A stretch of DNA of 64,000 nucleotides from Sphingomonas sp. HITSZ_GF (GCF_029543155.1 NZ_JARQXA010000002.1:186001-250000), one strand, 5' to 3'. Numbered from the stretch's first letter, positions 16,363-24,953 are shown. Numbers and translations are program-made. The notes: generated by a model from the sequence alone, not told the origin.

Positions 16363-16749
16363 ATGTCAGCCAACTTCTCTTTCGAGGTCGATCCCGCGCA
16401 GAACCTCGTCCGCATCCGGATGAGCGGCTTTTTCGCGCCCGAAGACATCGAGTCGTTCCTGGCAGCGCGCGCCGAGGCGCATGCGCAGCTCACCTGCGGG
16501 CCCAACCAGCATCTGACGCTCAACGATCTGCGCGACATGAAAATCCAGGCGCAGGAAAGCGTCGAGATGTTCCGCGAGATGCTCGCCGATCCCGCCTTCC
16601 GATCGCGCAGGCTCGCCTTCGTGATCGGCCGCACGCTGGCGCGTACCCAGCTCGGCCGCGCGCTCGACCGGCGCTATGCGCGCACCTTCGAGGATGCCTG
16701 GGCCGCGGAGGCCTGGCTGCTCACCGGCTCGGACCGCGCCGCCGCCTGA
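16363..16749 (+). CDS. STAS/SpoIIAA-like small protein
   Basis: The 128-residue protein has the alternating beta-alpha pattern of the SpoIIAA-like STAS fold: FEVDPAQNLVRIRMSGFFAP at the start and RRLAFVIGRTLARTQLGRAL in the second half. No conserved phosphorylatable serine can be named with confidence. Many such proteins are found alone and their role is unknown. The ATG at 16363 fits the start of the first strand; a GTG at 16339 would add eight residues. The 128-base gap after rpoN shows no clear signal. A copy of the 80-base repeat begins ten bases after its stop. Confidence 0.55.
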   Translation: MSANFSFEVDPAQNLVRIRMSGFFAPEDIESFLAARAEAHAQLTCGPNQHLTLNDLRDMKIQAQESVEMFREMLADPAFRSRRLAFVIGRTLARTQLGRALDRRYARTFEDAWAAEAWLLTGSDRAAA

Positions 16750-16759
16750 GCGGCCCTGC

Positions 16760-16840
16760 CTTGCAATGTAGGATTTCGTCGGATTGACTGGCGCGGCGGG
16801 AGGATTTCCGCCGCTCTTTCAAATTGTTGGAAATATAGGA
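16760..16840 (+). repeat. 80-base 3'-end repeat, copy A
   Basis: The element starts CTTGCAATGTAGGATTTCG, has a variable middle containing the stem GCGGCGG/CCGCCGC (16793-16799 and 16808-16814), and ends with CCGCTCTTTCAAATTGTTGG and then AAATATAGGA. Copy B at 23604-23685 (minus strand) shares the first 19 bases exactly and 28 of the last 30; copy C at 57840-57915 shares 18 of the first 19. It starts ten bases after the upstream stop codon. The rest of the gap to 16983 shows nothing else. Confidence 0.7.
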
Positions 16841-16983
16841 TCGCACCCGCGCACATCTGTTGCGGCACGGCCCGAATCTAACGCGCCGTCCATGCCCGCC
16901 TTGCGCGAGCTATGTAAATTTTGGCCGGCGTCCCGGCGCGAATTGCAAAGCCGCGCCGAGTCGCCCGATGTTCGCGTGTTGGA

Positions 16984-17430
16984 TCAGTTCGCCGGTTTGT
17001 TGGCGCCGGCGACCATCGCGTCGAAATCCTTCTTGGTCAGCGCGAGCAACAGCCCCTTGCTGTTCTTGCCAAAGGCTTCGAGCGGCACTTCGACCTTGCC
17101 CGCCTCGGTCGCCACCACCGCGGCGGACATGCTGGTCGACTCGATCTTGCCGAGCACCACGCCCTTCGAATCGCGCACCTCGCTGCCCGCGGTGACGTCG
17201 CCGGGCTTGGCCGGCACCGCGCGGCTCGGCTTGGCCTTCTCGGCCTCGAGCCGCGATTCGCGCACTGCCTTGTCGATCCGCGCCGCGCTGTCGTCCGGCC
17301 CCTTGAGCTCGGGCGCATCGACCGACCCGACCAGCACCGGATTGCCCGGGCCGGTCGCGCTCTGCGCATGCGCCGCGCCTGCACCGAGCATCAGACCCGC
17401 GGCAAGCGCCGCCAGCTTCACTGCCTTCAT
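16984..17430 (-). CDS. Exported PRC-barrel-like protein
   Basis: The 148-residue product has a signal peptide (MKAVKLAALAAGLMLGAGAAHA), a charged linker, then a C-terminal domain GSEVRDSKGVVLGKIESTS, GKVEVPLEAFGK and GLLLALTKKDFDAMV, which looks like a PRC barrel (a small beta fold found in photosynthetic reaction centres and many stress proteins). It should act in the periplasm. The function is unknown. The ATG at 17430 is the first that gives a complete signal peptide. It is followed on the same strand, upstream, by the exonuclease gene with a 60-base gap. Confidence 0.65.
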   Translation of the reverse strand: MKAVKLAALAAGLMLGAGAAHAQSATGPGNPVLVGSVDAPELKGPDDSAARIDKAVRESRLEAEKAKPSRAVPAKPGDVTAGSEVRDSKGVVLGKIESTSMSAAVVATEAGKVEVPLEAFGKNSKGLLLALTKKDFDAMVAGANKPAN

Positions 17431-17490
17431 GATCGCCTCTCCCTCTTGTCTTTTGCCGGCGATGGTATCGCTAACAGCATCGGGGAGCAA

Positions 17491-18489
17491 TCAGTCGTCC
17501 TCGTCCTCGAACCCGGCAAGATCGAGCGCCCGCGCCTTGACCTGGTGGAGCCGGCACCAATGGACCAGCGCATCCTCGCGGCCATGCGTCACCCACACTT
17601 CGCGCGGCTCCAGCTCCTGGATGGTGCGGGTCAGCTCGTCCCAATCGGCGTGATCGGACAGGATCAGCGGCAGCTCGACATTGCGCTGCCGGGCGCGCTG
17701 GCGGACGCGCATCCAGCCCGATGCCATCGCGGTGATCGGATCGGGCAGCCGGCGCGACCAGCGATCGTTGAGCGCCCCCGGGGGACAGAGGATGATCCGC
17801 CCCTGGAGCTCGGCCTTGGCCACGCCGGTGGCCGGGCGCAGCTCGCCCAGATCGACGCCCTGCTCGACATAGAGGTCGCACAGCCGCTGGAGCGCGCCGT
17901 GCAGGTAGATCGGGTCGTCGAACCCCATGTCGCGCAGCTCGCGGATCACCCGCTGCGCCTTGCCCAGCGCATAGGCGCCGACGAGCACGCAGCGATCGGG
18001 ATTGGCGCGCAGCGCCACGAGCAGCTTGTCGAGCTCGTCATGCGTCTCGGGATGCCGGAAGACCGGCAATCCGAAGGTGGCTTCGGTGACGAACACGTCG
18101 CACGGCACCGGCTCGAACGGCGCGCAGGTGGGGTCGGGCCGGCGCTTGTAGTCGCCCGAGACGACGATCCGCTCGCCGCGATGCTCGAGCACGATCTGGG
18201 CCGAGCCGAGGACATGGCCCGCGGGGACGAAGCGGATGTCGATGCCGTGCATGCTGATCCGCGCGCCATAGTCGACCGGATTGCCCTGTTGCGGGCCATA
18301 GCGCGCTTCCATGATCGCCAGCGTCTGCGGCGTCGCCCACACCGCCCGATGCCCGCCCCGGGCATGATCGGCATGGCCATGCGTTACCAGCGCGCGGCGC
18401 ACCGGTTCGGACGGGTCGATCCAGATGTCCGCCGCAGGCAGATAGATGCCCGTGGGCCGCGGATCGATCCAGTCGCCGAGCTTCGCCAT
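17491..18489 (-). CDS. Ligase-associated DNA exonuclease (metallo-beta-lactamase/beta-CASP)
   Basis: A 332-residue nuclease with the metallo-beta-lactamase core VTHGHADHARGG (HxHxDH, about residues 38-49), VPAGHVLGSAQI, VSGDYKRRPDP, and beta-CASP blocks including VGAYALGKAQRVI and LPLILSDHADWDEL. This is the SNM1/Exo-like repair nuclease that accompanies Lhr-type helicase and ATP-dependent ligase in bacteria; in Pseudomonas putida the enzyme is reported as a manganese-dependent DNA exonuclease. Here it is divergent from the helicase with only 18 bases between starts. The ATG at 18489 has AGG five bases before it; the ATG at 18492 is possible. It ends in an acidic tail, FEDEDD. Confidence 0.88.
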   Translation of the reverse strand: MAKLGDWIDPRPTGIYLPAADIWIDPSEPVRRALVTHGHADHARGGHRAVWATPQTLAIMEARYGPQQGNPVDYGARISMHGIDIRFVPAGHVLGSAQIVLEHRGERIVVSGDYKRRPDPTCAPFEPVPCDVFVTEATFGLPVFRHPETHDELDKLLVALRANPDRCVLVGAYALGKAQRVIRELRDMGFDDPIYLHGALQRLCDLYVEQGVDLGELRPATGVAKAELQGRIILCPPGALNDRWSRRLPDPITAMASGWMRVRQRARQRNVELPLILSDHADWDELTRTIQELEPREVWVTHGREDALVHWCRLHQVKARALDLAGFEDEDD

Positions 18490-18507
18490 CATGCCTATAT
18501 GGTCGGG

Positions 18508-20925
18508 ATGCCCGCCGGTTCCCAGCTCCCCCCGATATTGTCCGACTGGTTCGCCTCGCGCGACTGGGCGCCGCGGCGCCACCAGCTCGAGATGCTCGAA
18601 GCCGGCAGGCGGGGCGAGCATGCGCTGTTGGTGGCGCCGACGGGCGCGGGCAAGACGCTGGCCGGCTTCCTGCCGACGCTTGCGGACCTGATCGAGAACC
18701 CCGCCGACGGGCTCCACACGCTCTACATCTCGCCGCTCAAGGCGCTGGCAGTGGACGTGCAGCGCAATTTGCTCACCCCGATCGAGGAAATGGGCGCGCC
18801 GATCCGCGTCGAGACGCGCACCGGCGACACGCCTTGGGAGAAGAAGGTCCGCCAGCGCGCGCGCCCGCCGCAGATCCTGCTGACCACCCCCGAAAGCCTC
18901 AGCCTGCTGCTCTCCTACGAGGACAGCCTGACGATGTTCGAGGGGCTGAAGACGGTGGTGATCGACGAGGTCCATGCCTTTGCCACCGGCAAGCGCGGCG
19001 ACCTGCTCGCCCTGGCCATGGCGCGGCTGCAGCGGCTCGCCCCGAACCTGCGCCGCGTCGCGCTGTCGGCGACGGTGGCCGATCCGGACGGCTATCGCGC
19101 CTGGCTCGCCCCGCACGGCGACATCGATGCGGTGACGCTGGTGCAGGGCCAGAAGGGCGCCGAGCCCAACATCGCCATCCTGCTGCCCGAGGACCGGGTG
19201 CCCTGGGCCGGCCATTCGGGCGTCTATGCGATCCCCCAGGTGATGGCCGAGATCGAGACGCACCAGACGACGATCGTCTTCTGCAACACCCGCGGGCTTG
19301 CCGAGCTGGTCTTCCAGCAGCTGTGGAAGGTCAACGAACTCAAGCTGCCGATCGGGGTGCATCATGGCAGCCTGAGCCTGGAGGCCCGGCAGCGCGCCGA
19401 GCAGGCGATGGCCGACGGTCAGCTGCGCGCGCTGGTCGCCACCGCCAGCCTCGACCTGGGCGTCGACTGGGGCGATGTCGACTGCGTGATCCAGATGGGC
19501 GCGCCCAAGGGCTCGTCGCGGCTGCTCCAGCGCATCGGTCGCGCCAACCACCGGCTCGACGAGCCTTCGGAAGCGGTGCTCGTCCCCGGCAACCGCTTCG
19601 AATATCTCGAAGCCCGCGCAGCACTCGACGCCGTCGAGCAGGGCGAGCTCGACCCGGACGTCTTCCGCCCCGGCGCGCTCGACGTGCTGGCGCAGCACGT
19701 CATGGCCTGCGCCTGCGCCGCCCCGTTCGACCGCGACCAGTTGCTGCACGAGATTCGCGCAGCATTGCCCTATTCGGCGCTGACCGACGAAGTGTTCGAC
19801 CGGGTGCTGCGTTTCATCGCCGATGGCGGCTATGCCCTGCGCGCCTATGACAAGTTCAAGCGGCTGACCCAGGGCAGGGACGGGTTGTGGCGGGTGACCA
19901 CGCCGGCTTTTGTTGCGCAGCATCGGCTCAATGCCGGGATCATCGTCGAATCGCCGATGATGGAAGTGCGCTTCAAGAACGGGCGCCGCCTCGGCAAGGT
20001 CGAGGAAGCGTTCGGCACCCAGCTCTCGCCCGGCGATGCCTTCGTCTTCGCCGGCATGGCGGTGGAGGTCGAGCGGGTCGAGCTGACCGACCTCATCGTC
20101 CGCGCCACCGCCAAGCCGGCGCGCTACGTCTCGTATATGGGTGCGCGGCTGGCGATCACCGCGACGCTGGCCGCGCGCGTGCGCCACTTCCTCCACGACC
20201 GCAGCCAGTGGCGGCGCTTTCCCGACGACGTGCGCGAATGGCTGGAGGTCCAGGATCGCCGATCGGCGATCCCGGCACCCGGCCAGCTGCTGGTCGAGAC
20301 CTTCCCGCACGAAGGCAAGCACCACATGGTCGTCTATAGCTTCGAAGGCTGGAACGCACACCAGTCGCTCGGCATGCTGGTGACCCGGCGGATGGAGGCG
20401 CTGGGGCTGAAACCGCTCGGCTTCGTCGCCAACGACTATGCGCTTGCCGTCTATGGGCTGGAGAAGATCGAGGATCCCGCCGCGCTCTTCTCGCCGGACA
20501 TTCTCGAGCATGAGTTCGTCGAATGGGTGCAGGGATCGGCGCTGCTCAAGCGCGCCTTCCGCGAAGTGGCGATCATCGGCGGGCTGGTCGAGCGCCAGCA
20601 TCCGGGCAAGAAGAAGACCGGGCGCCAGGTGACCTTCTCGACCGACCTGATCTATGACGTGCTGCGCAAATACGAGCCCGATCACCTTCTGCTGCGCGCC
20701 GCCTGGGAAGATGCCCGGGCACGGATGACCGATGTCGGGCGGCTGGGGCATCTGCTCGATACCGCCGCCGATACGATGCTGCACATCGACCTGCCCCGCG
20801 TCTCGCCGATGGCGGTGCCGGTGCTGATCATGATCGGCCGCGAGAATGTCGCGCAGGGGATGACCGAGGACGCGCTGTTGATGGAGGCCGAGGACATCGC
20901 AGCGGAAGCGATGCGGCTCGATTAG
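18508..20925 (+). CDS. Ligase-associated Lhr-type DEXH helicase
   Basis: The 805-residue helicase has motif I APTGAGKTLAGFLPTL near residue 45, DEVH in VVIDEVHAFATGKRGDLLA, motif III ALSATVADP, and a second RecA domain with FCNTRGLAELVFQQ, VATASLDLGVDWGDVD and QRIGRANHR. The C-terminal half is the Lhr-core winged helix and beta-barrel region. It unwinds DNA 3'-5' and belongs to a repair set with exonuclease and ATP-dependent ligase. The later ATG (18508) is chosen because the family normally starts a few residues before SDWF; 18499 is the alternative. Its promoter must overlap the exonuclease gene. Confidence 0.9.
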   Translation: MPAGSQLPPILSDWFASRDWAPRRHQLEMLEAGRRGEHALLVAPTGAGKTLAGFLPTLADLIENPADGLHTLYISPLKALAVDVQRNLLTPIEEMGAPIRVETRTGDTPWEKKVRQRARPPQILLTTPESLSLLLSYEDSLTMFEGLKTVVIDEVHAFATGKRGDLLALAMARLQRLAPNLRRVALSATVADPDGYRAWLAPHGDIDAVTLVQGQKGAEPNIAILLPEDRVPWAGHSGVYAIPQVMAEIETHQTTIVFCNTRGLAELVFQQLWKVNELKLPIGVHHGSLSLEARQRAEQAMADGQLRALVATASLDLGVDWGDVDCVIQMGAPKGSSRLLQRIGRANHRLDEPSEAVLVPGNRFEYLEARAALDAVEQGELDPDVFRPGALDVLAQHVMACACAAPFDRDQLLHEIRAALPYSALTDEVFDRVLRFIADGGYALRAYDKFKRLTQGRDGLWRVTTPAFVAQHRLNAGIIVESPMMEVRFKNGRRLGKVEEAFGTQLSPGDAFVFAGMAVEVERVELTDLIVRATAKPARYVSYMGARLAITATLAARVRHFLHDRSQWRRFPDDVREWLEVQDRRSAIPAPGQLLVETFPHEGKHHMVVYSFEGWNAHQSLGMLVTRRMEALGLKPLGFVANDYALAVYGLEKIEDPAALFSPDILEHEFVEWVQGSALLKRAFREVAIIGGLVERQHPGKKKTGRQVTFSTDLIYDVLRKYEPDHLLLRAAWEDARARMTDVGRLGHLLDTAADTMLHIDLPRVSPMAVPVLIMIGRENVAQGMTEDALLMEAEDIAAEAMRLD

Positions 20926-20977
20926 ACACACTTCAGACAGATTGCTGCGCAGCATGGGAAGGTGTACCTTCACAGGC

Positions 20978-22006
20978 ATGAACAGGCTCGCCGCGCTCCT
21001 TCTGCTCCCGCTCGCCGCAACCGCCGGGGCACGTGACCTCCAGAATCCGAGCGAGCCGGCGCCGCCGCCTCGCCAGGATCCTGCGCTTACCATGCCGTCG
21101 CCCGAAGATGTCGAGGCGACGCTGCTCGCGCTGGGCGAGATCGACAAGCGCCTGACCGTGCCGGTCGCGGTGGGCAGCAGCGGCCCCTACAACTTCATCA
21201 TCGACACCGGTGCCGAGCGCACCGTCATCGCCCGCGAGCTGGCCGGGTCGCTGCGCCTCGGCGCCTCCAGCCCCGTCCTCGTGACCTCGATGACCGGGCG
21301 CGACATGGTCAATACCGTGGTGGTGCCGGGGCTGAGCATCAAGTCGATCGGCGAGCTGCACACGATCATCGCCCCCGCGCTCGAGGCCCGCGACCTGGGC
21401 GCGCTCGGCCTGCTCGGCATCGACACGTTGCGCAACCACCAGGTGACGATCGACTTCGAGAAGGGCACGATGGCGGTGCGCCCCAGCACGAAGCGCAGCA
21501 CCTTCAGCAAGCGCGACCGCGACGAGATCATCGTCACCGCCAAGAGCGTGTTCGGCCAGCTGATCGTGACCGACGCCTATTACGACAATACCCGCATCCA
21601 GGTGGTGCTCGACACCGGCAGCCAGGTTACGATGGGCAACAGCGCGTTGCGCAAGCGCGTGGGCCGCGACGCGCCCAAGGCGCAGAAGATCGTACTGACC
21701 AGCGTGACCGGCGACCAGACCACCGCCGACTACACCCAGGTGCCCAACATCCTGGTGGGCCCGGTGCGCTTCGGATCGATGCCCGTCGCCTTTGCCGACG
21801 TGACGCCGTTCGAGCGCTTCGGCCTTACCCGCCGGCCGGCGCTGCTGCTCGGCATGGACGCGCTGCGCAGCTTCCGCCGGGTCGATATCGATTTCCCCAA
21901 CCGCCAGGTGCGCTTCCTGATGCCCAAGGACGCCCGGCCGAAACAGGTGGGGACCGGATCGATGCTGCCCGGCGTCCGCCCGGCCGGACAGATCCGCACC
22001 TATTGA
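20978..22006 (+). CDS. Exported retropepsin-like aspartic protease
   Basis: The 342-residue protein has a signal peptide (LAALLLLPLAATAGA) and two copies of the retropepsin fold. Each copy has a catalytic Asp-Thr-Gly: FIIDTGAERTVIA near residue 72 and VVLDTGSQVTMGN near residue 212. Having both in one chain means a pseudo-dimer that does not need to pair with another chain. Bacterial relatives act in the periplasm; substrates are mostly unknown. The ATG at 20978 begins the signal peptide. It follows the helicase by 52 bases on the same strand, which could be chance. Confidence 0.82.
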   Translation: MNRLAALLLLPLAATAGARDLQNPSEPAPPPRQDPALTMPSPEDVEATLLALGEIDKRLTVPVAVGSSGPYNFIIDTGAERTVIARELAGSLRLGASSPVLVTSMTGRDMVNTVVVPGLSIKSIGELHTIIAPALEARDLGALGLLGIDTLRNHQVTIDFEKGTMAVRPSTKRSTFSKRDRDEIIVTAKSVFGQLIVTDAYYDNTRIQVVLDTGSQVTMGNSALRKRVGRDAPKAQKIVLTSVTGDQTTADYTQVPNILVGPVRFGSMPVAFADVTPFERFGLTRRPALLLGMDALRSFRRVDIDFPNRQVRFLMPKDARPKQVGTGSMLPGVRPAGQIRTY

Positions 22007-22038
22007 CTTTGGGCCTGTGCAGCGGTTGACCGCTGCGC

Positions 22039-23472
22039 ATGACCAGCCTTTCGCGCGCCGCGCTCGCCTCGCTCCCCGCCGCCATCGCCCGGCCGGGGCA
22101 TGATCCCGCCGCGATCGCCACCGGCGTGGTCCATTTCGGCCCCGGCGCCTTTCACCGCGCGCACCAGGCCGCCACTTTCGACCGGGTGCTCGACAGCGAT
22201 CCGCGCTGGGGCATCGCCGCGGTCTCGCTGCGCAGCGCAGGCACCGTCGACGCGCTCAAGGCGCAGGACGGGCTCTACACGCTGGCGGTGATCGACCGCG
22301 AGCCGGCCACCCGCATCATCGCCGCGCATTCGGACGCGATCGGCCCGGGCGAAGGCGCCCGGCTCAAGACGCTGCTCGCCGACCCCAGGGTCAAGCTCGC
22401 CACCAGCACGGTGACCGAGAAGGGCTATTGCCTGGCCGCGGACGGCAGCCTCGACTTCCACCACCCGGACATCGTCCATGACCGCGCCCGCCCCGCCGAG
22501 CCGGTGAGCGTGATCGGCTGGATCGTCTCGGGCCTGGCCGATCGCCGTGCCGCCGGCGCGCCGCCCTTCGCCATGCTCTGCTGCGACAACATGACCGGCA
22601 ATGGCGGCAAGCTCCGCGCCGCCTGCGTCGCGCTCGCCGGCGAATGGGATGCGGGCCTCGCCGACTGGATCGCGGGCGAAGTCGCCTTCCCCGATTCGAT
22701 GGTCGATTCGATCACCCCGGCGAGCGATCCGGCCTTCCTCGCCAAGGTCGCCGCCGAGCTGGGCGTCGAGGATCAGGCGGCGGTGCAGCGCGAGCGCTTC
22801 ACCCAGTGGGTGCTCCAGCGCTTCGAGCTGGCCGACGGGCCCGACCTCGCCGCCGCCGGCGTGACGCTGACCAACGACGTCCAGGGCTATGAGCAGGCCA
22901 AGCTGCGCATCCTCAACGGCGCGCATTCGAGCCTGGCCTATATCGGCCTGGCGCTCGGCCACGAGACGGTGTTCGAGGCAGTGAGCGACCCGGCGCTGGG
23001 CGGCTTCGCCAGCCGGCTGATGCACGAGGACATCGCGCAGTCGCTCAAGCCGGTCGAGGGGCTCGACGTGCAGGGCTATGCCGATGCGGTGTTCGACCGG
23101 TTCCGCAACCCGGCGATCCGCCACCTGCTCAGCCAGATCGCCTGGGACGGCTCGCAGAAGCTGCCCTATCGCCTGCTCGACACCGTCCGCGACCGGCTGG
23201 CGGGAGGGCAGGACGTCGCGCGGCTCGCGGTGCCGGTGGCGGCATGGATCGCCTTTCTCGCCCGCAAGGCCAGCGCCGGCGAGACGATCACCGATCCGCT
23301 GGCGGCGGTGCTGGCGGGCGCCGCTTCGAGCAGCGATCCGGCAGCTGCGGTGCTGGCGCTGCGCCAGGTGTTCCCCGAGCAGCTCGCCGACGATGCGCGC
23401 TTCCGCGACCCGGTGGTCGCGGCGGTGCCGGCATTCCTCGACGGGCGTGGAGCGGCGCTGCTCGCACGCTGA
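22039..23472 (+). CDS. Mannitol dehydrogenase-family polyol/uronate oxidoreductase
   Basis: The 477-residue enzyme has the NAD-binding start VVHFGPGAFHRAHQA (GxGxFHRAHQ), the family block AMLCCDNMTGNGGKLR, FPDSMVDSITPA, VTLTNDVQGYEQAKLRILNG with the catalytic Lys, and AYIGLALGHETV. It belongs to the long-chain mannitol dehydrogenase group, which includes mannitol 2-dehydrogenase and the fructuronate/tagaturonate reductases. Which sugar it uses cannot be decided from sequence; no uronate or polyol operon surrounds it. The gene ends convergent with hisZ, with a cluster of repeats between. Confidence 0.82.
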   Translation: MTSLSRAALASLPAAIARPGHDPAAIATGVVHFGPGAFHRAHQAATFDRVLDSDPRWGIAAVSLRSAGTVDALKAQDGLYTLAVIDREPATRIIAAHSDAIGPGEGARLKTLLADPRVKLATSTVTEKGYCLAADGSLDFHHPDIVHDRARPAEPVSVIGWIVSGLADRRAAGAPPFAMLCCDNMTGNGGKLRAACVALAGEWDAGLADWIAGEVAFPDSMVDSITPASDPAFLAKVAAELGVEDQAAVQRERFTQWVLQRFELADGPDLAAAGVTLTNDVQGYEQAKLRILNGAHSSLAYIGLALGHETVFEAVSDPALGGFASRLMHEDIAQSLKPVEGLDVQGYADAVFDRFRNPAIRHLLSQIAWDGSQKLPYRLLDTVRDRLAGGQDVARLAVPVAAWIAFLARKASAGETITDPLAAVLAGAASSSDPAAAVLALRQVFPEQLADDARFRDPVVAAVPAFLDGRGAALLAR

Positions 23473-23500
23473 TCCTACAGCGCCGCGGCGGGCGACTCGG

Positions 23501-23540
23501 CAAAGGACACGAAGTACATGCCAGGAACGGGTTTCCGGCG
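23501..23540 (+). repeat. 39-base 3'-end repeat, copy 1
   Basis: Starts CAAAGGACACGAAGTACATG and ends TTTCCGGC, with a stem CCAGGAA/TTCCGG. It matches 31 of 39 bases, without gaps, with 34638-34676. Both copies lie 10-30 bases after a stop codon on the sense strand. Confidence 0.6.
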
Positions 23541-23603
23541 CGCTTGCGTTGACACAGTTCCGGGAAACGCGGCGCATCTCGCAGCATTGTTGCGCGAGAC
23601 GCG

Positions 23604-23685
23604 TCCTATATTTCCTACAGTTTGAAAGAGCGGCCGGGCAGAACCCGGCTGCGCGAGCCCAGCAGGCGAAATCCTACATTGCAAG
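23604..23685 (-). repeat. 80-base 3'-end repeat, copy B
   Basis: On the minus strand it reads CTTGCAATGTAGGATTTCG, then a middle with the stem CCGGG/CCCGG, then CCGCTCTTTCAAACTGTAGG and AAATATAGGA. It begins 70 bases after the hisZ stop and is in the sense of hisZ. See copy A at 16760. Confidence 0.7.
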
Positions 23686-23690
23686 AGTAA

Positions 23691-23717
23691 CTGTTCCCCG
23701 GCGAAAGCCGGGCCCCA
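23691..23717. repeat. Single palindromic unit, TTCCCCGG type
   Basis: CTGTTCCCCGGCGAAAGCCG forms a hairpin with the following GGGCCCC side. It is a solo unit of the family seen as a pair at 47924-48006 and solo at 35529-35555. Confidence 0.65.
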
Positions 23718-23754
23718 ACGCCGCAAGCGAGCCGGCAGAGAAGCCTTTTGACCC

Positions 23755-24852
23755 CTAGATTTGCTGCGGCGCCCCGTCGCGCAGCACATGCGTGCAAAGC
23801 TGCGCCTCCGGCGTGTCGTCTTCCTCCAGCGCCGCGACGGTGACCCAGCCTTCGGCGCGCAGCCCCGCGCCGATGCCGGGCGGCGTGCCGAAGGGCAGGA
23901 ACAGCCGGCGGCGCGCGTCGGCACCGATACCGGCATCGAGGATCGGATCGGCATAGAGCGAGAAGCCGACCGCGGTTTCCTCGCGGCCATTGCCGTGCAG
24001 GATGGTGTAGGTGCCGCCGCGGCCGATCTCGGCGCGAACCCCCTTCGCGAACAGCGAGAAGCCGAGCCAGCTCTGATATTCGAAGCCGTGGCGCTCGGTG
24101 GGATCGAGGGTGAGCGCCGCCTGGCCGCGGATGCTCGCCGCGATTTCGGCCAGGCCATCGAGTCGCGTCGCCAGCGCCTTGCCGGCATCGATCGCGCGCA
24201 GCCGCTCGATCGCCGCATCGAACGGCCCGGCGGCCTCGATCAGCGGCAGGTACCGCGGATCGATAGCGGCGACCCCGGCGGCGTCCTTGGCGTCGAGTCG
24301 CTCGCGCAGCGTTTCGAGCTGGGCCGGGGTCAGGCTGTCGCCTGCCAGGCAATCGACCAGATCGGGCAGCGTGAAATCGACGGCGATGCCCTCGACCCCG
24401 CCCGCCTGCAGCGCCTCGATCGCGACGCGCACCACTTCGGTGGCGGCGGCGACGGTATCGAGGCCGATCAGCTCGGCGCCGATCTGGCGCGTGGCGCGCA
24501 GCGGATCGAGCTCCGAGGCGGAAAGCTTCATCACCGGCCCGGCATAGGAGAGGCGCACCGGGCGCGGATGGTGCGCCATGCGGGTGGCGGCGATGCGGCC
24601 GACCTGCGCGGTGAGATCGGGGCGAACCGCCAGCGTGCGCTGCGACACCGGATCGACGAAGCGCACCGCGTCGCGCAGCCCGCCCGCCTTGAGGCGCGCG
24701 CTCAGCTCGTCGGCGAACTCGGCGAGCGGCGGATCGACCTGCTCATAGCCATAGGCGCGCGCAACGCCGAGCACGCGCGATTCGAGCCGGGTGGCCGCGT
24801 CGGCCGCGGGAGGGAGGCGATCGTGGAAGCCTTCGGGAAGTAAGCCGCTCAT
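23755..24852 (-). CDS. hisZ: ATP phosphoribosyltransferase regulatory subunit
   Basis: The 365-residue protein is a catalytically dead relative of histidyl-tRNA synthetase: LLPEGFHDRLPPAA at the start (PxGxxD motif), FVDPVSQRTLAVRPDLTAQ (class II motif 2 region) and YAGPVMKL. HisZ joins the short form of HisG to form the first enzyme of histidine synthesis and confers feedback control. The catalytic Arg and His motifs of true HisRS are absent, and the anticodon domain is missing. It lies downstream of serC and serA on the same strand; hisG is not in the window. Confidence 0.88.
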   Translation of the reverse strand: MSGLLPEGFHDRLPPAADAATRLESRVLGVARAYGYEQVDPPLAEFADELSARLKAGGLRDAVRFVDPVSQRTLAVRPDLTAQVGRIAATRMAHHPRPVRLSYAGPVMKLSASELDPLRATRQIGAELIGLDTVAAATEVVRVAIEALQAGGVEGIAVDFTLPDLVDCLAGDSLTPAQLETLRERLDAKDAAGVAAIDPRYLPLIEAAGPFDAAIERLRAIDAGKALATRLDGLAEIAASIRGQAALTLDPTERHGFEYQSWLGFSLFAKGVRAEIGRGGTYTILHGNGREETAVGFSLYADPILDAGIGADARRRLFLPFGTPPGIGAGLRAEGWVTVAALEEDDTPEAQLCTHVLRDGAPQQI

Positions 24853-24872
24853 GCGCTCCCCCTAGAACATTC

Positions 24873-24953
24873 CGTCATCCCGACGGAAGTCGGGATCTCG
24901 TGCGGCAGGCATGGCGCCATCGCCTGAGATCCCGGCTTTCGCCGGGATGACGG
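24873..24953. repeat. Palindromic repeat pair between serA and hisZ
   Basis: CGTCATCCCGACGGAAGTCG faces CGGCTTTCGCCGGGATGACG across about 35 bases. It occupies nearly all of the 112-base gap inside the serC-serA-hisZ gene run. Confidence 0.8.

Noticed and set aside
18493..21147. Extension of the exonuclease frame upstream on the minus strand
   Set aside because: The frame stays open but reads the reverse of the helicase and protease genes. The exonuclease family starts at MAKLGDW.
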